DNA of 64,000 bases. Source: Acidobacteriaceae bacterium (GTDB lineage: Bacteria; Acidobacteriota; Terriglobia; Terriglobales; Acidobacteriaceae). The notes beneath the pieces were generated by a model. The model had not been told where the DNA came from. It worked only from the letters and a program-made list of their open reading frames with translations, and did no database searches. This document shows, piece after piece, positions 52,610-61,423 of this stretch. The position numbers and the translations under genes are program-made. The stretch lies in assembly GCA_028283625.1 (NCBI GenBank), contig JAPWKG010000007.1, positions 62,001 to 126,000 of the forward strand. The letters are read 5' to 3'. Numbering within the stretch: position 1 is the first letter of the stretch; each line of letters begins with the position of its first letter.

Positions 52610-52996
52610 CTAGTAGCGGTGATGGTGGCGGTCGTCGCGGTGGTTCTGGTTGACCTGGCCGGCGATGGCGCCGATGCCTGCACCTGCTGCACCTCCGATC
52701 AACGCACCCTTGAGCCCGCCCCCAAAGATGGCACCGAGGGCGGCTCCCCCGGCGGTGCCGATCAGTGCGCCTTTCCCGGGCCCGATGCCGCCCTGATCGT
52801 GGCGGCGGTGGTCGTCGTAGCGGCCACCGCGTCCCTGATCGTAGGGGCCGCCGCGTCCTCCGTTGTAGGCACCGTTGTAGAAGTTGCCCTGACGATTGTT
52901 GTACTGGGCCTGCGCGGTGGGCACGGCCATCACCGGCAGGAAGCTGAGAACTGCCATGCAGGCTGCAAGGCGTGCGTGTTGCGAGCGGATCATCAT
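52610..52996 (-). CDS. Secreted glycine-zipper protein
   Basis: 128 residues from the ATG at 52996 (AAGGAG upstream); the frame is open to 53179 but would run antisense through a non-coding leader. A signal peptide (MMIRSQHARLAACMAVLSFLPVMAVPTAQA/Q) is followed by an Asn/Gly/Asp/Arg-rich segment (YNGGRGGPYDQGRGG). A glycine zipper then follows, 'GKGALIGTAGGAALGAIFGGGLKGALIGGAAGAGIGAIAGQVNQNH', which packs in or on a membrane. The end is His-rich. The function in envelope stability is inferred from other glycine-zipper proteins. Confidence 0.78.
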   Translation of the reverse strand: MMIRSQHARLAACMAVLSFLPVMAVPTAQAQYNNRQGNFYNGAYNGGRGGPYDQGRGGRYDDHRRHDQGGIGPGKGALIGTAGGAALGAIFGGGLKGALIGGAAGAGIGAIAGQVNQNHRDDRHHHRY

Positions 52997-53185
52997 GAGG
53001 AGAAGCTCCTTCGAGTCAGCAGCGAGCCTTGCGTGCCGGATAGGTGGTTCTGGGCCCCGGGTCTCGTTGGAGAGATCCGCCCGGGCACGCAAGGCCTCTG
53101 CAGTTGCATGGGATGCGCGTGGTGCGGTGGAAGGAAGCCTTGCAAAATTTAGAACCCTCCGGGCATCCTTTGCGTCCAAGCACGC

Positions 53186-54184
53186 ATGGCTAACGGACAG
53201 ATGCGTTATCGCAATCTTGGTACGACCGGCGTGAAGATTTCCGGCTTGAGTCTTGGCATGATGACCTACGGCACGCGCAAGTGGCGCGAGTGGGTTCTGG
53301 AGGAGGACGAGGCGCGGCCGTTCGTTCGGCGGGCGGTCGAGGCGGGAATCAATTTCTTCGACACCGCCGATATGTACTCGGTGGGGGAAAGCGAGCGCGT
53401 AACAGGAAGGCTATTGCGCGAGTTTCAGCCGCGGCGTGATGAGCTGGTAATTGCCACCAAGGTGTACATGCAGATGAGCGATGCGCCGAATGACCGTGGC
53501 CTTTCGCGCAAGCATATTCTGGCCTCGATTGATGCGAGCCTCAAGCGCCTGGGCGTGGAGTACGTGGATCTGTACCAGATTCACCGGTTCGATCCTCTCA
53601 CCCCGATCGAGGAGACCTGCGAGGCGCTCGATGCGGTGGTGCGCGCGGGCAAAGCTTTGTATGTCGGGGCTTCGAGCATGTATGCCTGGCAGTTCCAGAA
53701 GATGCTGTACTTCCAGCAGGCAAACCGGCTGGCTAAGTTTGTAACGATGCAGAACCACTACAACCTGGCGTATCGCGAAGAAGAGCGCGAGATGATTCCG
53801 CTGTGTCTGGATCAGGGCGTGGGTTGCTTGCCCTGGAGCCCGCTGGCGCGTGGCTTTTTGACCGGCAGCCGCAAGCGTGGCGATGGCAAGAGCGAGACCG
53901 CGCGCGCACGCACGGATGACTTTGCTCATTCGCTCTACTACCGGGACTCGGACTTCACCGTGGTGGAGCGGGTAGAAGAGGTAGCCACGGCGCGCGGCGT
54001 GAAGCCTGCCCTGGTGGCGTTGGCGTGGGTGATGGCGAAGAAGGGCGTCAGCGCGCCGATTATCGGTGCGAGCAAGGAGTATCAGCTCGAAGACGCGCTG
54101 GCCGCGCTGGATCTTGTGTTGACGGAAGAGGAGATCAAGCGGCTGGAAGAGCCGTATGAGCCTCACCCGGTTCTTGGGCACTAA
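53186..54184 (+). CDS. Aldo/keto reductase
   Basis: 332 residues. The catalytic tetrad is visible: Asp in 'INFFDTADMYS', Tyr in the same DMYS, Lys in 'ELVIATKVYM' and His in 'VDLYQIHRFDP'. NADPH-binding 'GLSLGMMTYG', 'PWSPLARGFLTG' and 'APIIGASKEYQLEDALAALDL' follow. It belongs to the YajO/PdxI-like, mostly NADPH-dependent branch. The cytoplasmic substrate is unknown. Divergent from the glycine-zipper gene; 65 bases upstream of the dioxygenase gene on the same strand. Confidence 0.9.
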   Translation: MANGQMRYRNLGTTGVKISGLSLGMMTYGTRKWREWVLEEDEARPFVRRAVEAGINFFDTADMYSVGESERVTGRLLREFQPRRDELVIATKVYMQMSDAPNDRGLSRKHILASIDASLKRLGVEYVDLYQIHRFDPLTPIEETCEALDAVVRAGKALYVGASSMYAWQFQKMLYFQQANRLAKFVTMQNHYNLAYREEEREMIPLCLDQGVGCLPWSPLARGFLTGSRKRGDGKSETARARTDDFAHSLYYRDSDFTVVERVEEVATARGVKPALVALAWVMAKKGVSAPIIGASKEYQLEDALAALDLVLTEEEIKRLEEPYEPHPVLGH

Positions 54185-54249
54185 CGCCGCGGGGCGAGAG
54201 CTGGCGGCGGCGTGTGGAACGGATTCCCGCAGAACCCGTCCAAGCAGGT

Positions 54250-55200
54250 ATGAGTCTTTCGCGCCGCCGCTTTGTCTCCTCCGCTCTTACCCTCGCCACG
54301 ACGCTGCAACTGCAGCGCGCCGCTCGCGCTCTGGGCTTTGCGCCGGGAGCCAGCGTGTGTACGCTGGCCGCCGAGCAGGAGGTCGGCCCGTATTATGTGG
54401 CCGATGAGCTGCTCCGGGCCGATATTCGTGAAGGAAAGGCCGGGGTTCCGTTGTCGCTGCGGCTGATCGTGCTGGACTCGCGGACCTGTAAGCCGTTGCC
54501 GCAGGCGGCCATCGATGTGTGGCACTGCGATGCGCTGGGCGTTTACTCCGGCTATACGAAGTCGAATCTGGGCGGACCGGGCGGCCCGGACGGTGGGATG
54601 CCGCCGCCTCCAGGCGCTGACGGGCAGGGAAATCCCCCGCAGGGACCGCCGCCGGACTGGGATGGCTCCGGTGCCAGCAACGGCGCGCCGAGGCAGCCGC
54701 CTCCACCGCCACCGCCGACCGACAAGCTCACCTTTCTGCGGGGTATCCAGGAAACCGATGACGCTGGAAGGGTCGATTTTTCAACGGTTTATCCAGGTTT
54801 TTATATGGGCCGTACCAACCATATTCACTTCAAAGTGCGGCTGGGCGGGGCAGAAGCTACGCGCGAGGGTGGCAAGACGTACCAGGCAGGCCACACCTCG
54901 CACGTCGGGCAGGTCTTTTTTACCGAAAGCCTGAACGCCGAGCTGATGGAGCTGGCTCCCTATCGCGAACACAAGATTCATCGCACGACGAATACGGAAG
55001 ATATGGTGGTGCGCTCGCAGCACGGGGATGGCTCGATTGCGAGTGTGGTGTGGGTAAAGAAGGGCGACCCCACGGCCGGGTTACGCGCTGAGCTGGTGGT
55101 TGCGGTGGATCCGACAGCGACACCGGCTCCGGCGGAGCGATTCGGCCCCGGAGGCCCGCCGTCGCACACCGATGGCTCCGGAAGCGGACAGACGCGGTAA
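54250..55200 (+). CDS. Tat-exported intradiol ring-cleavage dioxygenase-like protein
   Basis: 316 residues from the ATG at 54250. The twin-arginine signal 'SLSRRRFVSSALTLATTLQLQ' directs export of a folded enzyme. The non-haem Fe(III) ligands fit the intradiol family: Tyr in 'DVWHCDALGVYSGY', Tyr in 'TVYPGFYMGRTNHIHFKV' and the two His of NHIHF. Between them lies a ~60-residue Gly/Pro/Asp insertion (starting GPGGPDGGMPPPP and ending PRQPPPPPPP) not expected in catechol dioxygenases. A protocatechuate-like or lignin-derived substrate in the periplasm is plausible but unproven. The 3' end is close to the epimerase gene. Confidence 0.82.
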   Translation: MSLSRRRFVSSALTLATTLQLQRAARALGFAPGASVCTLAAEQEVGPYYVADELLRADIREGKAGVPLSLRLIVLDSRTCKPLPQAAIDVWHCDALGVYSGYTKSNLGGPGGPDGGMPPPPGADGQGNPPQGPPPDWDGSGASNGAPRQPPPPPPPTDKLTFLRGIQETDDAGRVDFSTVYPGFYMGRTNHIHFKVRLGGAEATREGGKTYQAGHTSHVGQVFFTESLNAELMELAPYREHKIHRTTNTEDMVVRSQHGDGSIASVVWVKKGDPTAGLRAELVVAVDPTATPAPAERFGPGGPPSHTDGSGSGQTR

Positions 55201-55210
55201 ACTTTTCAGG

Positions 55211-56170
55211 TTGGCCACTTATCTCATTACCGGTGTCGCAGGCTTTGTCGGGTCTCATATTGCGGAAGCTCTGATTGCTCGGGGTGACCGCGTTCTCGGC
55301 TTTGACAACCTCTCGACAGGAAAACGGGAGAATGTGCCCAAGGGCGTCGACTTTATCGTCGGGGACCTGGCGGATGCGAGCGCGGTGGAGCGGGTGTGCC
55401 TGGGGGTGGATGCGATCTTCCATCTCGCGGCGCTGCCGAGCGTACCGCGCAGTGTGAAGAATCCCCGGCCCTCGCATGTTTCCAACCTGGACGGCACGTT
55501 CAATCTGCTGGAAGGCGCGCGCGCTGCCGGTGTGGGGCGTGTGCTCTATGCCTCGTCCAGCTCGGTGTATGGCAACCAGCCGGGTTTTCCCCGGGTCGAG
55601 ACCATGCTGCCGCAGCCGATTGCGCCGTATCCGGCGCAGAAGCTGGCCGGTGAGACGTACATGCAAAGCTACGCGCGGGTGTACGGCATGGAGACGGTGT
55701 GCCTGCGCTACTTCAATATTTTCGGGCCGCGCCAGCGCGCGGACTCCCCTTACTCGGGCGTGCTGGCGAAGTTTGCGCTGCAGATGATGCGTCCGGATCA
55801 GGAACGTCCTACAATTCAGGGCGATGGAGAGCAGGGGCGCGACTTTACCTACGTGGACAACGTAGTGAGTGCGAATCTGCTGGCGCTGGCGGCACCGGCG
55901 GAAAAGGTCGCAGGGCAGGTCTTCAACGTTGCCTGCGGCGAACATCACACGCTGAATGAAGCGTACAAGCTATTGGCCCGTTATACGGGTTACAACGAAC
56001 CACCGCTGTATAGTGAACCGCGGGCAGGCGATGTGCGTAATTCGCTTGCAGATATCGGTGCGGCCCGAGAGGCGTTTGGCTACGAACCGCTGATTGACTT
56101 CTCAGAAGGGTTGCGCCGTACAGTTAGTTGGTTCCGCGAACATTTTGAAGCATCCACTCATAAGTTATGA
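55211..56170 (+). CDS. NAD-dependent nucleotide-sugar epimerase/dehydratase
   Basis: 319 residues from the TTG at 55211, which gives the normal 'ATYLITGVAGFVGSHIAEAL' start; an ATG at 55172 lies inside the dioxygenase gene and adds a non-family leader. The extended-SDR features are the Rossmann GVAGFVGS (GxxGxxG with one substitution), 'LYASSSSVYG' and catalytic 'YPAQKLAGE' (Tyr-x3-Lys). 'DFTYVDNVVSANLLAL' and 'RAGDVRNSLADIGAA' are also typical of GalE/WbpP-like C4-epimerases. It probably epimerises UDP-sugars. It overlaps the downstream dehydrogenase gene by 4 bases (ATGA). Confidence 0.87.
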   Translation: MATYLITGVAGFVGSHIAEALIARGDRVLGFDNLSTGKRENVPKGVDFIVGDLADASAVERVCLGVDAIFHLAALPSVPRSVKNPRPSHVSNLDGTFNLLEGARAAGVGRVLYASSSSVYGNQPGFPRVETMLPQPIAPYPAQKLAGETYMQSYARVYGMETVCLRYFNIFGPRQRADSPYSGVLAKFALQMMRPDQERPTIQGDGEQGRDFTYVDNVVSANLLALAAPAEKVAGQVFNVACGEHHTLNEAYKLLARYTGYNEPPLYSEPRAGDVRNSLADIGAAREAFGYEPLIDFSEGLRRTVSWFREHFEASTHKL

Positions 56171-57495
56171 ATCTTGTAGTTGAGTTCTGTCAGCGCGTCG
56201 AACGGCGCGAGTCTGTCCTTGGCATTGTCGGTCTGGGGTATGTTGGCCTGCCGTTGGCGCTTGAGTTTATCGAGAGCGGTTTCAAGGTTGTCGGTTTCGA
56301 TGTCGACGTGGCGAAGGTCACGGCGCTGAGCGAGGGCCGCTCCTACATCCACCGGATTGAAGCGGCTGAGATCGTTCAGGCACGTGCACGCGGCTTCCGC
56401 GCGACGGCGGAGATTGCCGAGCTGCGCGAGTGCGACGCCATTCTGATCTGCGTGCCGACGCCGCTCAAGGGCAATCACGAGCCCGACATGAGCTACGTGC
56501 AGGCGACGTTGGATGCGCTGGCACCGCACCTTCGCGCCGATCAGCTGGTGGTGCTCGAAAGCACGACCTGGCCGGGAACGACGGCCGAGGTTGTTGTGCC
56601 TACGATCGAGCGTCTGGGCTCGGTGAAGGTGCTGCGCGAGGGCGTTGAGGATCGCGGCGTGATGGTTGCGTTCTCGCCGGAGCGCGAAGATCCGGGCAAC
56701 ACGACGACACCGCGCCGCGAGATCCCCAAGGTGATGGGTGGCTTTGACACGCGCGCTACCGATGCCGCTGCAGCACTGTATAACGCTGTCTTCACGCGCG
56801 TGGTGAAGATGAGCTCGCCTGCGGCCGCCGAGATGACCAAGCTGCTGGAGAACATCTACCGCAGTGTGAACATCGCGCTGGTGAATGAGTTGAAGCAGCT
56901 TTGCCTGACGATGGGGTTGGATGTCTGGGAGATTATCGACGCGGCGGCCACCAAGCCGTTCGGCTTCCAGGCGTTTTATCCGGGACCGGGAATCGGCGGC
57001 CACTGCATTCCGGTCGATCCGTTCTACCTGACCTGGCGCGCTGAGCAGTTCGGCAAGAAGACGCGCTTTATCGAGCTGGCTGGTGAGGTCAATGAGGCCA
57101 TGCCCGCGTTTGTCGTGGAGACGACACGGGAAGCGCTGGCCAAGCGAGGCGTGGATCTGAAGACTGCCAAGGTGCTGGTGCTGGGCGTGGCCTACAAGCG
57201 GGATCTGGATGATCTGCGCGAGTCGCCTGCGCTTACCGTGATCCAGCTGCTGGAGCAGGCCGGAGCCGAAGTAGCGTACAACGACCCGTTCTTTGCCGAG
57301 GTTGGGCATGGACGCAAGTACGACCTGGAACGCCTCTCAACCCCGCTGGCGCGCGTTGGCGAGTTCGATGCGGTAGTGTTGACCACAGATCACTCTGCGT
57401 ATGACTACCCGGCGCTGGTGGAAGCCAGCCGCCTGTTTGTTGACACGCGAGGAGCCACCCGGCGTTTGAACTCGGAAAAGATTGTGCGCTGCTAG
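56167..57495 (+). CDS. UDP-sugar 6-dehydrogenase (WbpA/WecC-like)
   Basis: 442 residues. The NAD-binding 'VLGIVGLGYVGLPLALEFIESGFKVVGFDVD' begins at about 17. The catalytic cysteine is in 'GPGIGGHCIPVDPFYLTW' (GGHCIPVDP). 'LENIYRSVNIALVNELKQLC' and 'VLGVAYKRDLDDLRESPALTVIQLL' are family motifs. The GGHCIPVDP form with a short N-terminus indicates the WbpA/WbpO/WecC group, which oxidises UDP-N-acetylhexosamines to uronic acids, rather than UDP-glucose dehydrogenase. Translationally coupled to the epimerase; a terminator follows. Confidence 0.92.
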   Translation: MNLVVEFCQRVERRESVLGIVGLGYVGLPLALEFIESGFKVVGFDVDVAKVTALSEGRSYIHRIEAAEIVQARARGFRATAEIAELRECDAILICVPTPLKGNHEPDMSYVQATLDALAPHLRADQLVVLESTTWPGTTAEVVVPTIERLGSVKVLREGVEDRGVMVAFSPEREDPGNTTTPRREIPKVMGGFDTRATDAAAALYNAVFTRVVKMSSPAAAEMTKLLENIYRSVNIALVNELKQLCLTMGLDVWEIIDAAATKPFGFQAFYPGPGIGGHCIPVDPFYLTWRAEQFGKKTRFIELAGEVNEAMPAFVVETTREALAKRGVDLKTAKVLVLGVAYKRDLDDLRESPALTVIQLLEQAGAEVAYNDPFFAEVGHGRKYDLERLSTPLARVGEFDAVVLTTDHSAYDYPALVEASRLFVDTRGATRRLNSEKIVRC

Positions 57496-57507
57496 CTTGA
57501 GCGCAGA

Positions 57508-57542
57508 CGAAAAAGCCGCCTCTTCAAGGGGCGGCTTTTTCG
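57508..57542. terminator. Terminator after the UDP-sugar dehydrogenase gene
   Basis: A 13-bp perfect stem (CGAAAAAGCCGCC at 57508-57520 with 57530-57542), 9-base loop, U-run within the right arm. Confidence 0.85.
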
Positions 57543-57549
57543 TGCCCGG

Positions 57550-58011
57550 CTAGGAGGCCGGAGGGAGTTGTTTACGCAGGAAGATGGTGGCCTGCGGGTT
57601 GTCGTTGTAGCGCTCGCAGGGCTGATAGCCGAGCGAACGGTACAACGCGCGCGCGGCATCGAGATCGTCCTTGCTATCGAGGTAAATCCATTGCGCACCC
57701 TGTTCTGCAGCAAAGTCTTCCAGGGTATGCATCAGCATGGCGGCCAGGCCGATGCCGCGGGCCTGAGGGCGTACGTAAAGGCGTTTGCACTCCAGAGCCT
57801 GGGGGATGGAGGGGAGAGGACGCAGCACGACGCACCCCAGTGGAGCGCTGTCGCCGTAAGCCAGCCAGAGACCGTTTTGCGGGTCGGCGAGCAAGGCGGA
57901 GAGTGTCTCTGGTGTGTCGCGCAGGGTAACGTCAATCGCCTCGTAGTACTCGTTCAGCAGTGTGAGGGCGTCGCTGGAGAGAACTTCGAGGCGATCAATG
58001 TGAATTTGCAT
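57550..58011 (-). CDS. GNAT-family N-acetyltransferase
   Basis: 153 residues from the ATG at 58011; a GTG 5 codons upstream is possible. No Shine-Dalgarno sequence is evident. GNAT motifs are 'PLGCVVLRPL' (strand 4), 'CKRLYVRPQARGIGLAAMLMHTLEDFA' with the R/Q-x-x-G-x-G/A acetyl-CoA loop, and 'WIYLDSKDDLDAARALYRSLGYQPCERYNDNP'. It acetylates an unknown amine. Convergent with the dehydrogenase gene. Confidence 0.88.
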   Translation of the reverse strand: MQIHIDRLEVLSSDALTLLNEYYEAIDVTLRDTPETLSALLADPQNGLWLAYGDSAPLGCVVLRPLPSIPQALECKRLYVRPQARGIGLAAMLMHTLEDFAAEQGAQWIYLDSKDDLDAARALYRSLGYQPCERYNDNPQATIFLRKQLPPAS

Positions 58012-58053
58012 GGGAGAACTGAGCACGGGCTGGACTGCGCGGCCTTGCGGCGG

Positions 58054-58488
58054 TTACTTAACCACCGCTGCGGGCTTGCCTTCCTGCACGTAGTTCTTGT
58101 TCCACGAGGGAATCTCGACCAGATAGTCGCCGGGTTTTTCAATCACGCACTGGCAACCGAGGCGAGAGTTCAGCTGCAGGCCCGGAGCCATGTCCAGACG
58201 GTCAAGCTCGAGGTCTTCTGCTTCAGAGAGGCCCTCGGCTCCCTTGAGAACATGCAGGTGGCAGGTGGTGCAGGCCGAGACGCCGCCGCAGGCATGGTCG
58301 AGAAAGATCTCGTAGTTTTCGGCAACGTCCAGAAGGCTCATGGGCAGACCGTGGCCGTCGTAGGGCAGCTCGCCGAATTTAAACTCGACGGTTTTGCCTT
58401 CAGGCTGGAAGGTGACGCGCACCATATCAGCTGCGGGCGGCTGCGAGAGATCGACTTCGGGAAGCGGCTTGGATTCGTGTTCAGACAT
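58054..58488 (-). CDS. fdx: [2Fe-2S] ferredoxin of the ISC system
   Basis: 144 residues. Cluster ligands 'HACGGVSACTTCHLHV' plus 'LGCQCVIEKPGDYLVEIPSWNKNYV' give four cysteines in the order of ISC-type (adrenodoxin-like) ferredoxins. The first ~22 residues are a low-complexity extension. Located 44 bases downstream of hscA, as in classic isc operons; it would supply electrons for cluster assembly on IscU. Confidence 0.9.
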   Translation of the reverse strand: MSEHESKPLPEVDLSQPPAADMVRVTFQPEGKTVEFKFGELPYDGHGLPMSLLDVAENYEIFLDHACGGVSACTTCHLHVLKGAEGLSEAEDLELDRLDMAPGLQLNSRLGCQCVIEKPGDYLVEIPSWNKNYVQEGKPAAVVK

Positions 58489-58532
58489 AGACTTTTCTCA
58501 GTGTACTTGCCGGGTCCTGTGTATGGAGGAGA

Positions 58533-60581
58533 TTAGTCCTCGGTGGACTCGGCGGGGGTTTCAGGATCGTTTTCTGCGGCCTGGAGAACGTCGGCGGGCG
58601 AGGAGTCCTCGCTCTCCGAGATCTGCGCGGGCGCGAAGGCGTGGGGTGCGGTGGTCGGCGCACCGATCTCACCCCCCAGGCCTTCATCGGCCGTGGCCAT
58701 CTTCTTGCCGCCCAGTGCACCGGAGACGGCAGAGTCCATCATGAGTTCTGCGAGCCGGCGGGTGTGCTGGTCCAGCTGCGCGATCGTATTGCGGATGACC
58801 TTGTGGTCCTCGCTCTTGAGCGAAGCCTCGACGCTGGTGAGCGCTGCATTGATTGCGTCATGCTCGTCGGCGGTGAGCTGCTGCCAGACAGGCTGTTGGC
58901 GCGCTTTGCGGGTAGCTTCGAGAATCGTGTTGGCTTCGTTGCGGGCTTCGATGACGAGGCGGGCTTCGATATCGGATTCGGCGTTGTCGAACGAGTCGAG
59001 AATCATCGTCTCCACCTGCTCGTCGGTAAGACCGTAGGTAGGTTTGACTTCAACCTGAGCCTGCTGACCGCTACGCTGCTCGCGCGCGCTGACATGGAGG
59101 ATGCCGTTGGCGTCGATGAGGAACTTGACCTCGATGCGCGGCAGCCCGGCGACCATGGGCGGAATGCCCTTGAGGTCGAAGCGGGCCAGCGAACGGCAGT
59201 CCTTAGCCAGCTCGCGCTCGCCCTGCAAAACGTGGATGGCCACGGTCGTCTGACCGTCGACGCCGGTGGTGAAGTGCTCGGTGGCGCTGGCGGGGATCGT
59301 CGAGTTCCGCTGGATGATCTTCGCAACGACACCGCCAAGCGCTTCAATGCCGAGCGAAAGCGGAGTGACATCGAGCAGCAGCAGGTCATTGGTGACCGCG
59401 TGTTCTGTGCCGGAGAGAATCTGCGCCTGCACGGCGGCGCCGAGAGCCACCACCTCGTCCGGGTTCAGCTCGGTGTGCAGCTTCTTGCCGCGGGCTTCCA
59501 GGCCGAAGAGCTGGCTGACGAGCGTACGCACGGCGGGAACCCGCGTGGAGCCGCCCACCATGACGACTTCGTCGATCTGCTCGGGCGAGAGGTCGGCATC
59601 TTTGAGCGCCTGGCGGACAGGTGCTGCAGTGCGCTCGATTACAGAAGCGATGAGGCCTTCAAACTGCGCCCGGGTGATCTCGCGTGCGTAGAGCCTGCCC
59701 CCCTGAAGCTCGACAGCGAGGCGGGCGGAGTCTGCGGCGGAGAGCTCGATCTTGGCTTCGATGACGACCTTGCGCAGGGCCTGCATGGCTGCCGGGTCCT
59801 GAGTGATGTCAACTCCCAGATCGCCACGGATGTCGTCAATGGCCACGGCGAGCAGCAGGTTGTCGATGTCGTCGCCGCCGAGGTGGGTATCGCCACCGGT
59901 GGAGATGACCTCGAAGATGCCTTCGTGGAGCTTGAGGATCGAGATGTCGAAGGTGCCGCCGCCGAAGTCGTAAACGGCGATGATGCCTTCACGCGCGGAG
60001 CCGTCTGCGTTCTTATCCAGACCATAGGCCAGCGCAGCGGCGGTTGGCTCGTTGACCAGCCGCAGAACGTCGAGACCGGCAATGCGTCCGGCGTCTTTGG
60101 TGGCCTGGCGCTGGGCATCATTGAAGTAGGCCGGCACGGTGATGACGGCTTTCGTCACGGGACCGCCCAGAAAGCGTTCCGCGTTTTTCTTCAACTGCAG
60201 CAGCACGTAGGCCGAAACCTCAGGCGGGGTCAGGGTTAGGCCGCCGATGTTCAGCTTGAGGACCTCGCCCGGCTGCAGGCCGTCGGCCAGCTTGAAGGGA
60301 AAGAGCTTGAGCTCTGGCTCCACGTCAGCAAGATCGCGGCCCATAAGGCGCTTGACCGAGTAAACAGCGTTGCCCGGAGCCGTGAGCAGGACCTCGCGCG
60401 CCGCGTTTCCGACCGCGAAGCCTGCGTGTGTTTCCTGGTCGAATGCGACGACGCTCGGCACAATTGGCGAACCGTCTTCGCCGGGGATAACCACCGGCAC
60501 GCCGCCCTGCATGATCGCCACCAGCGAGTTGGTGGTGCCAAGATCAATGCCGACGACGCGATGCTGTGTGTTTTCTGCCAA
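58533..60581 (-). CDS. hscA: Fe-S cluster assembly chaperone HscA (Hsp70-type)
   Basis: 682 residues from a TTG start with GGAG upstream. The Hsp70 ATPase begins '[21 protein letters not shown]' and continues with '[40 protein letters not shown]', '[16 protein letters not shown]' and '[13 protein letters not shown]'. The substrate-binding domain contains '[18 protein letters not shown]' and '[19 protein letters not shown]', with the 'LARF' features of HscA. The C-terminal tail is acidic. The HscA identity rests mainly on position between hscB and fdx. It pulls on the LPPVK of IscU to release clusters. Confidence 0.9.
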   Translation of the reverse strand: MAENTQHRVVGIDLGTTNSLVAIMQGGVPVVIPGEDGSPIVPSVVAFDQETHAGFAVGNAAREVLLTAPGNAVYSVKRLMGRDLADVEPELKLFPFKLADGLQPGEVLKLNIGGLTLTPPEVSAYVLLQLKKNAERFLGGPVTKAVITVPAYFNDAQRQATKDAGRIAGLDVLRLVNEPTAAALAYGLDKNADGSAREGIIAVYDFGGGTFDISILKLHEGIFEVISTGGDTHLGGDDIDNLLLAVAIDDIRGDLGVDITQDPAAMQALRKVVIEAKIELSAADSARLAVELQGGRLYAREITRAQFEGLIASVIERTAAPVRQALKDADLSPEQIDEVVMVGGSTRVPAVRTLVSQLFGLEARGKKLHTELNPDEVVALGAAVQAQILSGTEHAVTNDLLLLDVTPLSLGIEALGGVVAKIIQRNSTIPASATEHFTTGVDGQTTVAIHVLQGERELAKDCRSLARFDLKGIPPMVAGLPRIEVKFLIDANGILHVSAREQRSGQQAQVEVKPTYGLTDEQVETMILDSFDNAESDIEARLVIEARNEANTILEATRKARQQPVWQQLTADEHDAINAALTSVEASLKSEDHKVIRNTIAQLDQHTRRLAELMMDSAVSGALGGKKMATADEGLGGEIGAPTTAPHAFAPAQISESEDSSPADVLQAAENDPETPAESTED

Positions 60582-60729
60582 AATCTATCTCCAAAACGGT
60601 TGGGCACGGCCTGTTCACGCGCACCTCACCCTATTGTATGGATGCGGAACCGCTCCCGCTCGTCTCAGTTTTTCGGGGCGCTGTAGAGCCGCTCTCCCCG
60701 GGCAAAGCGCTGTGGGAGCCGCGGTTGGC

Positions 60730-61365
60730 CTAATCCAGGGCCTCGTTCACGTCTCGGACGAGGTTGCGCGCGTAGGAACGGCGGTTGAGCAGGGCGACCA
60801 TAGCGTCGCGCGTGCTGGTTTTGGCTGCCTCCTCGCCTGCCTCGGTGTGCGTGTCCCAGTCGTTCCATAAGGCGTGCAGCTTGTCTTCAAGCTCGTGGAG
60901 CATGGCGGTGAAGCGCTCGCGGGCGCCTTCAAGCTCGGTGCGGGTGGCGGGGTCGTCTTCGCCCATCTTTTTGGCCATGCGCATCTCTTCCAGCTGCATA
61001 TTCAGCTCGAAGGCCTCTTCGAGCAGGTCGGGCGGGGCCACCTGCTTTTTGGCAGTGCCTGCGGCTTTGGCGGCGTCGGTGGCCGCGCGCGATTGCTCGT
61101 CCATCTGCACGCCTTCGAGCGAAAGCAGGTACTCGGTGCGCGCGATGGGGTCCTTCAGGGTGCGATAGGCATCGTTGAGCTGCGAGCTTGCGGCAAGCGC
61201 GGCTTCCTGCTCGGCGAGCGGCCGGGCGGCGAAGCGGTCCGGGTGTAACCGGCGCGACTTGGCGTAGAAGGTCTTTTCGAGTGCGGAAGGATCCAGGTTC
61301 AGGTGACGCGGCAGCTCAAATAAGCTGAAGTAGTCCGGGGCGGCGAGTGTGTTCGCTTGGCTCAT
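60730..61365 (-). CDS. hscB: Fe-S assembly co-chaperone HscB
   Basis: 211 residues. The N-terminal J domain is 'DYFSLFELPRHLNLDPSALEKTFYAKSRRLHPDRFAARP', with the HPD tripeptide that stimulates HscA. 'DAYRTLKDPIARTEYLLSLEG' follows, then an HscB C-terminal three-helix domain that binds IscU. It carries a linker (AATDAAKAAGTAKKQVAPPDLLEEAFELNMQLEEMR) with the 'LLEEAFELNMQLEE' HscB signature. 148 bases upstream of hscA. Confidence 0.93.
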   Translation of the reverse strand: MSQANTLAAPDYFSLFELPRHLNLDPSALEKTFYAKSRRLHPDRFAARPLAEQEAALAASSQLNDAYRTLKDPIARTEYLLSLEGVQMDEQSRAATDAAKAAGTAKKQVAPPDLLEEAFELNMQLEEMRMAKKMGEDDPATRTELEGARERFTAMLHELEDKLHALWNDWDTHTEAGEEAAKTSTRDAMVALLNRRSYARNLVRDVNEALD

Positions 61366-61423
61366 AGCTAGAACAGAGTAACTGCGTGCGGCTTTGGTTG
61401 CGCGCTGAAGGATGTGGGGAACG

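Noticed and set aside
58641-60239. 532-residue plus-strand open frame opposite hscA
   Set aside because: Shadow of a clear Hsp70 gene; no recognisable domain.
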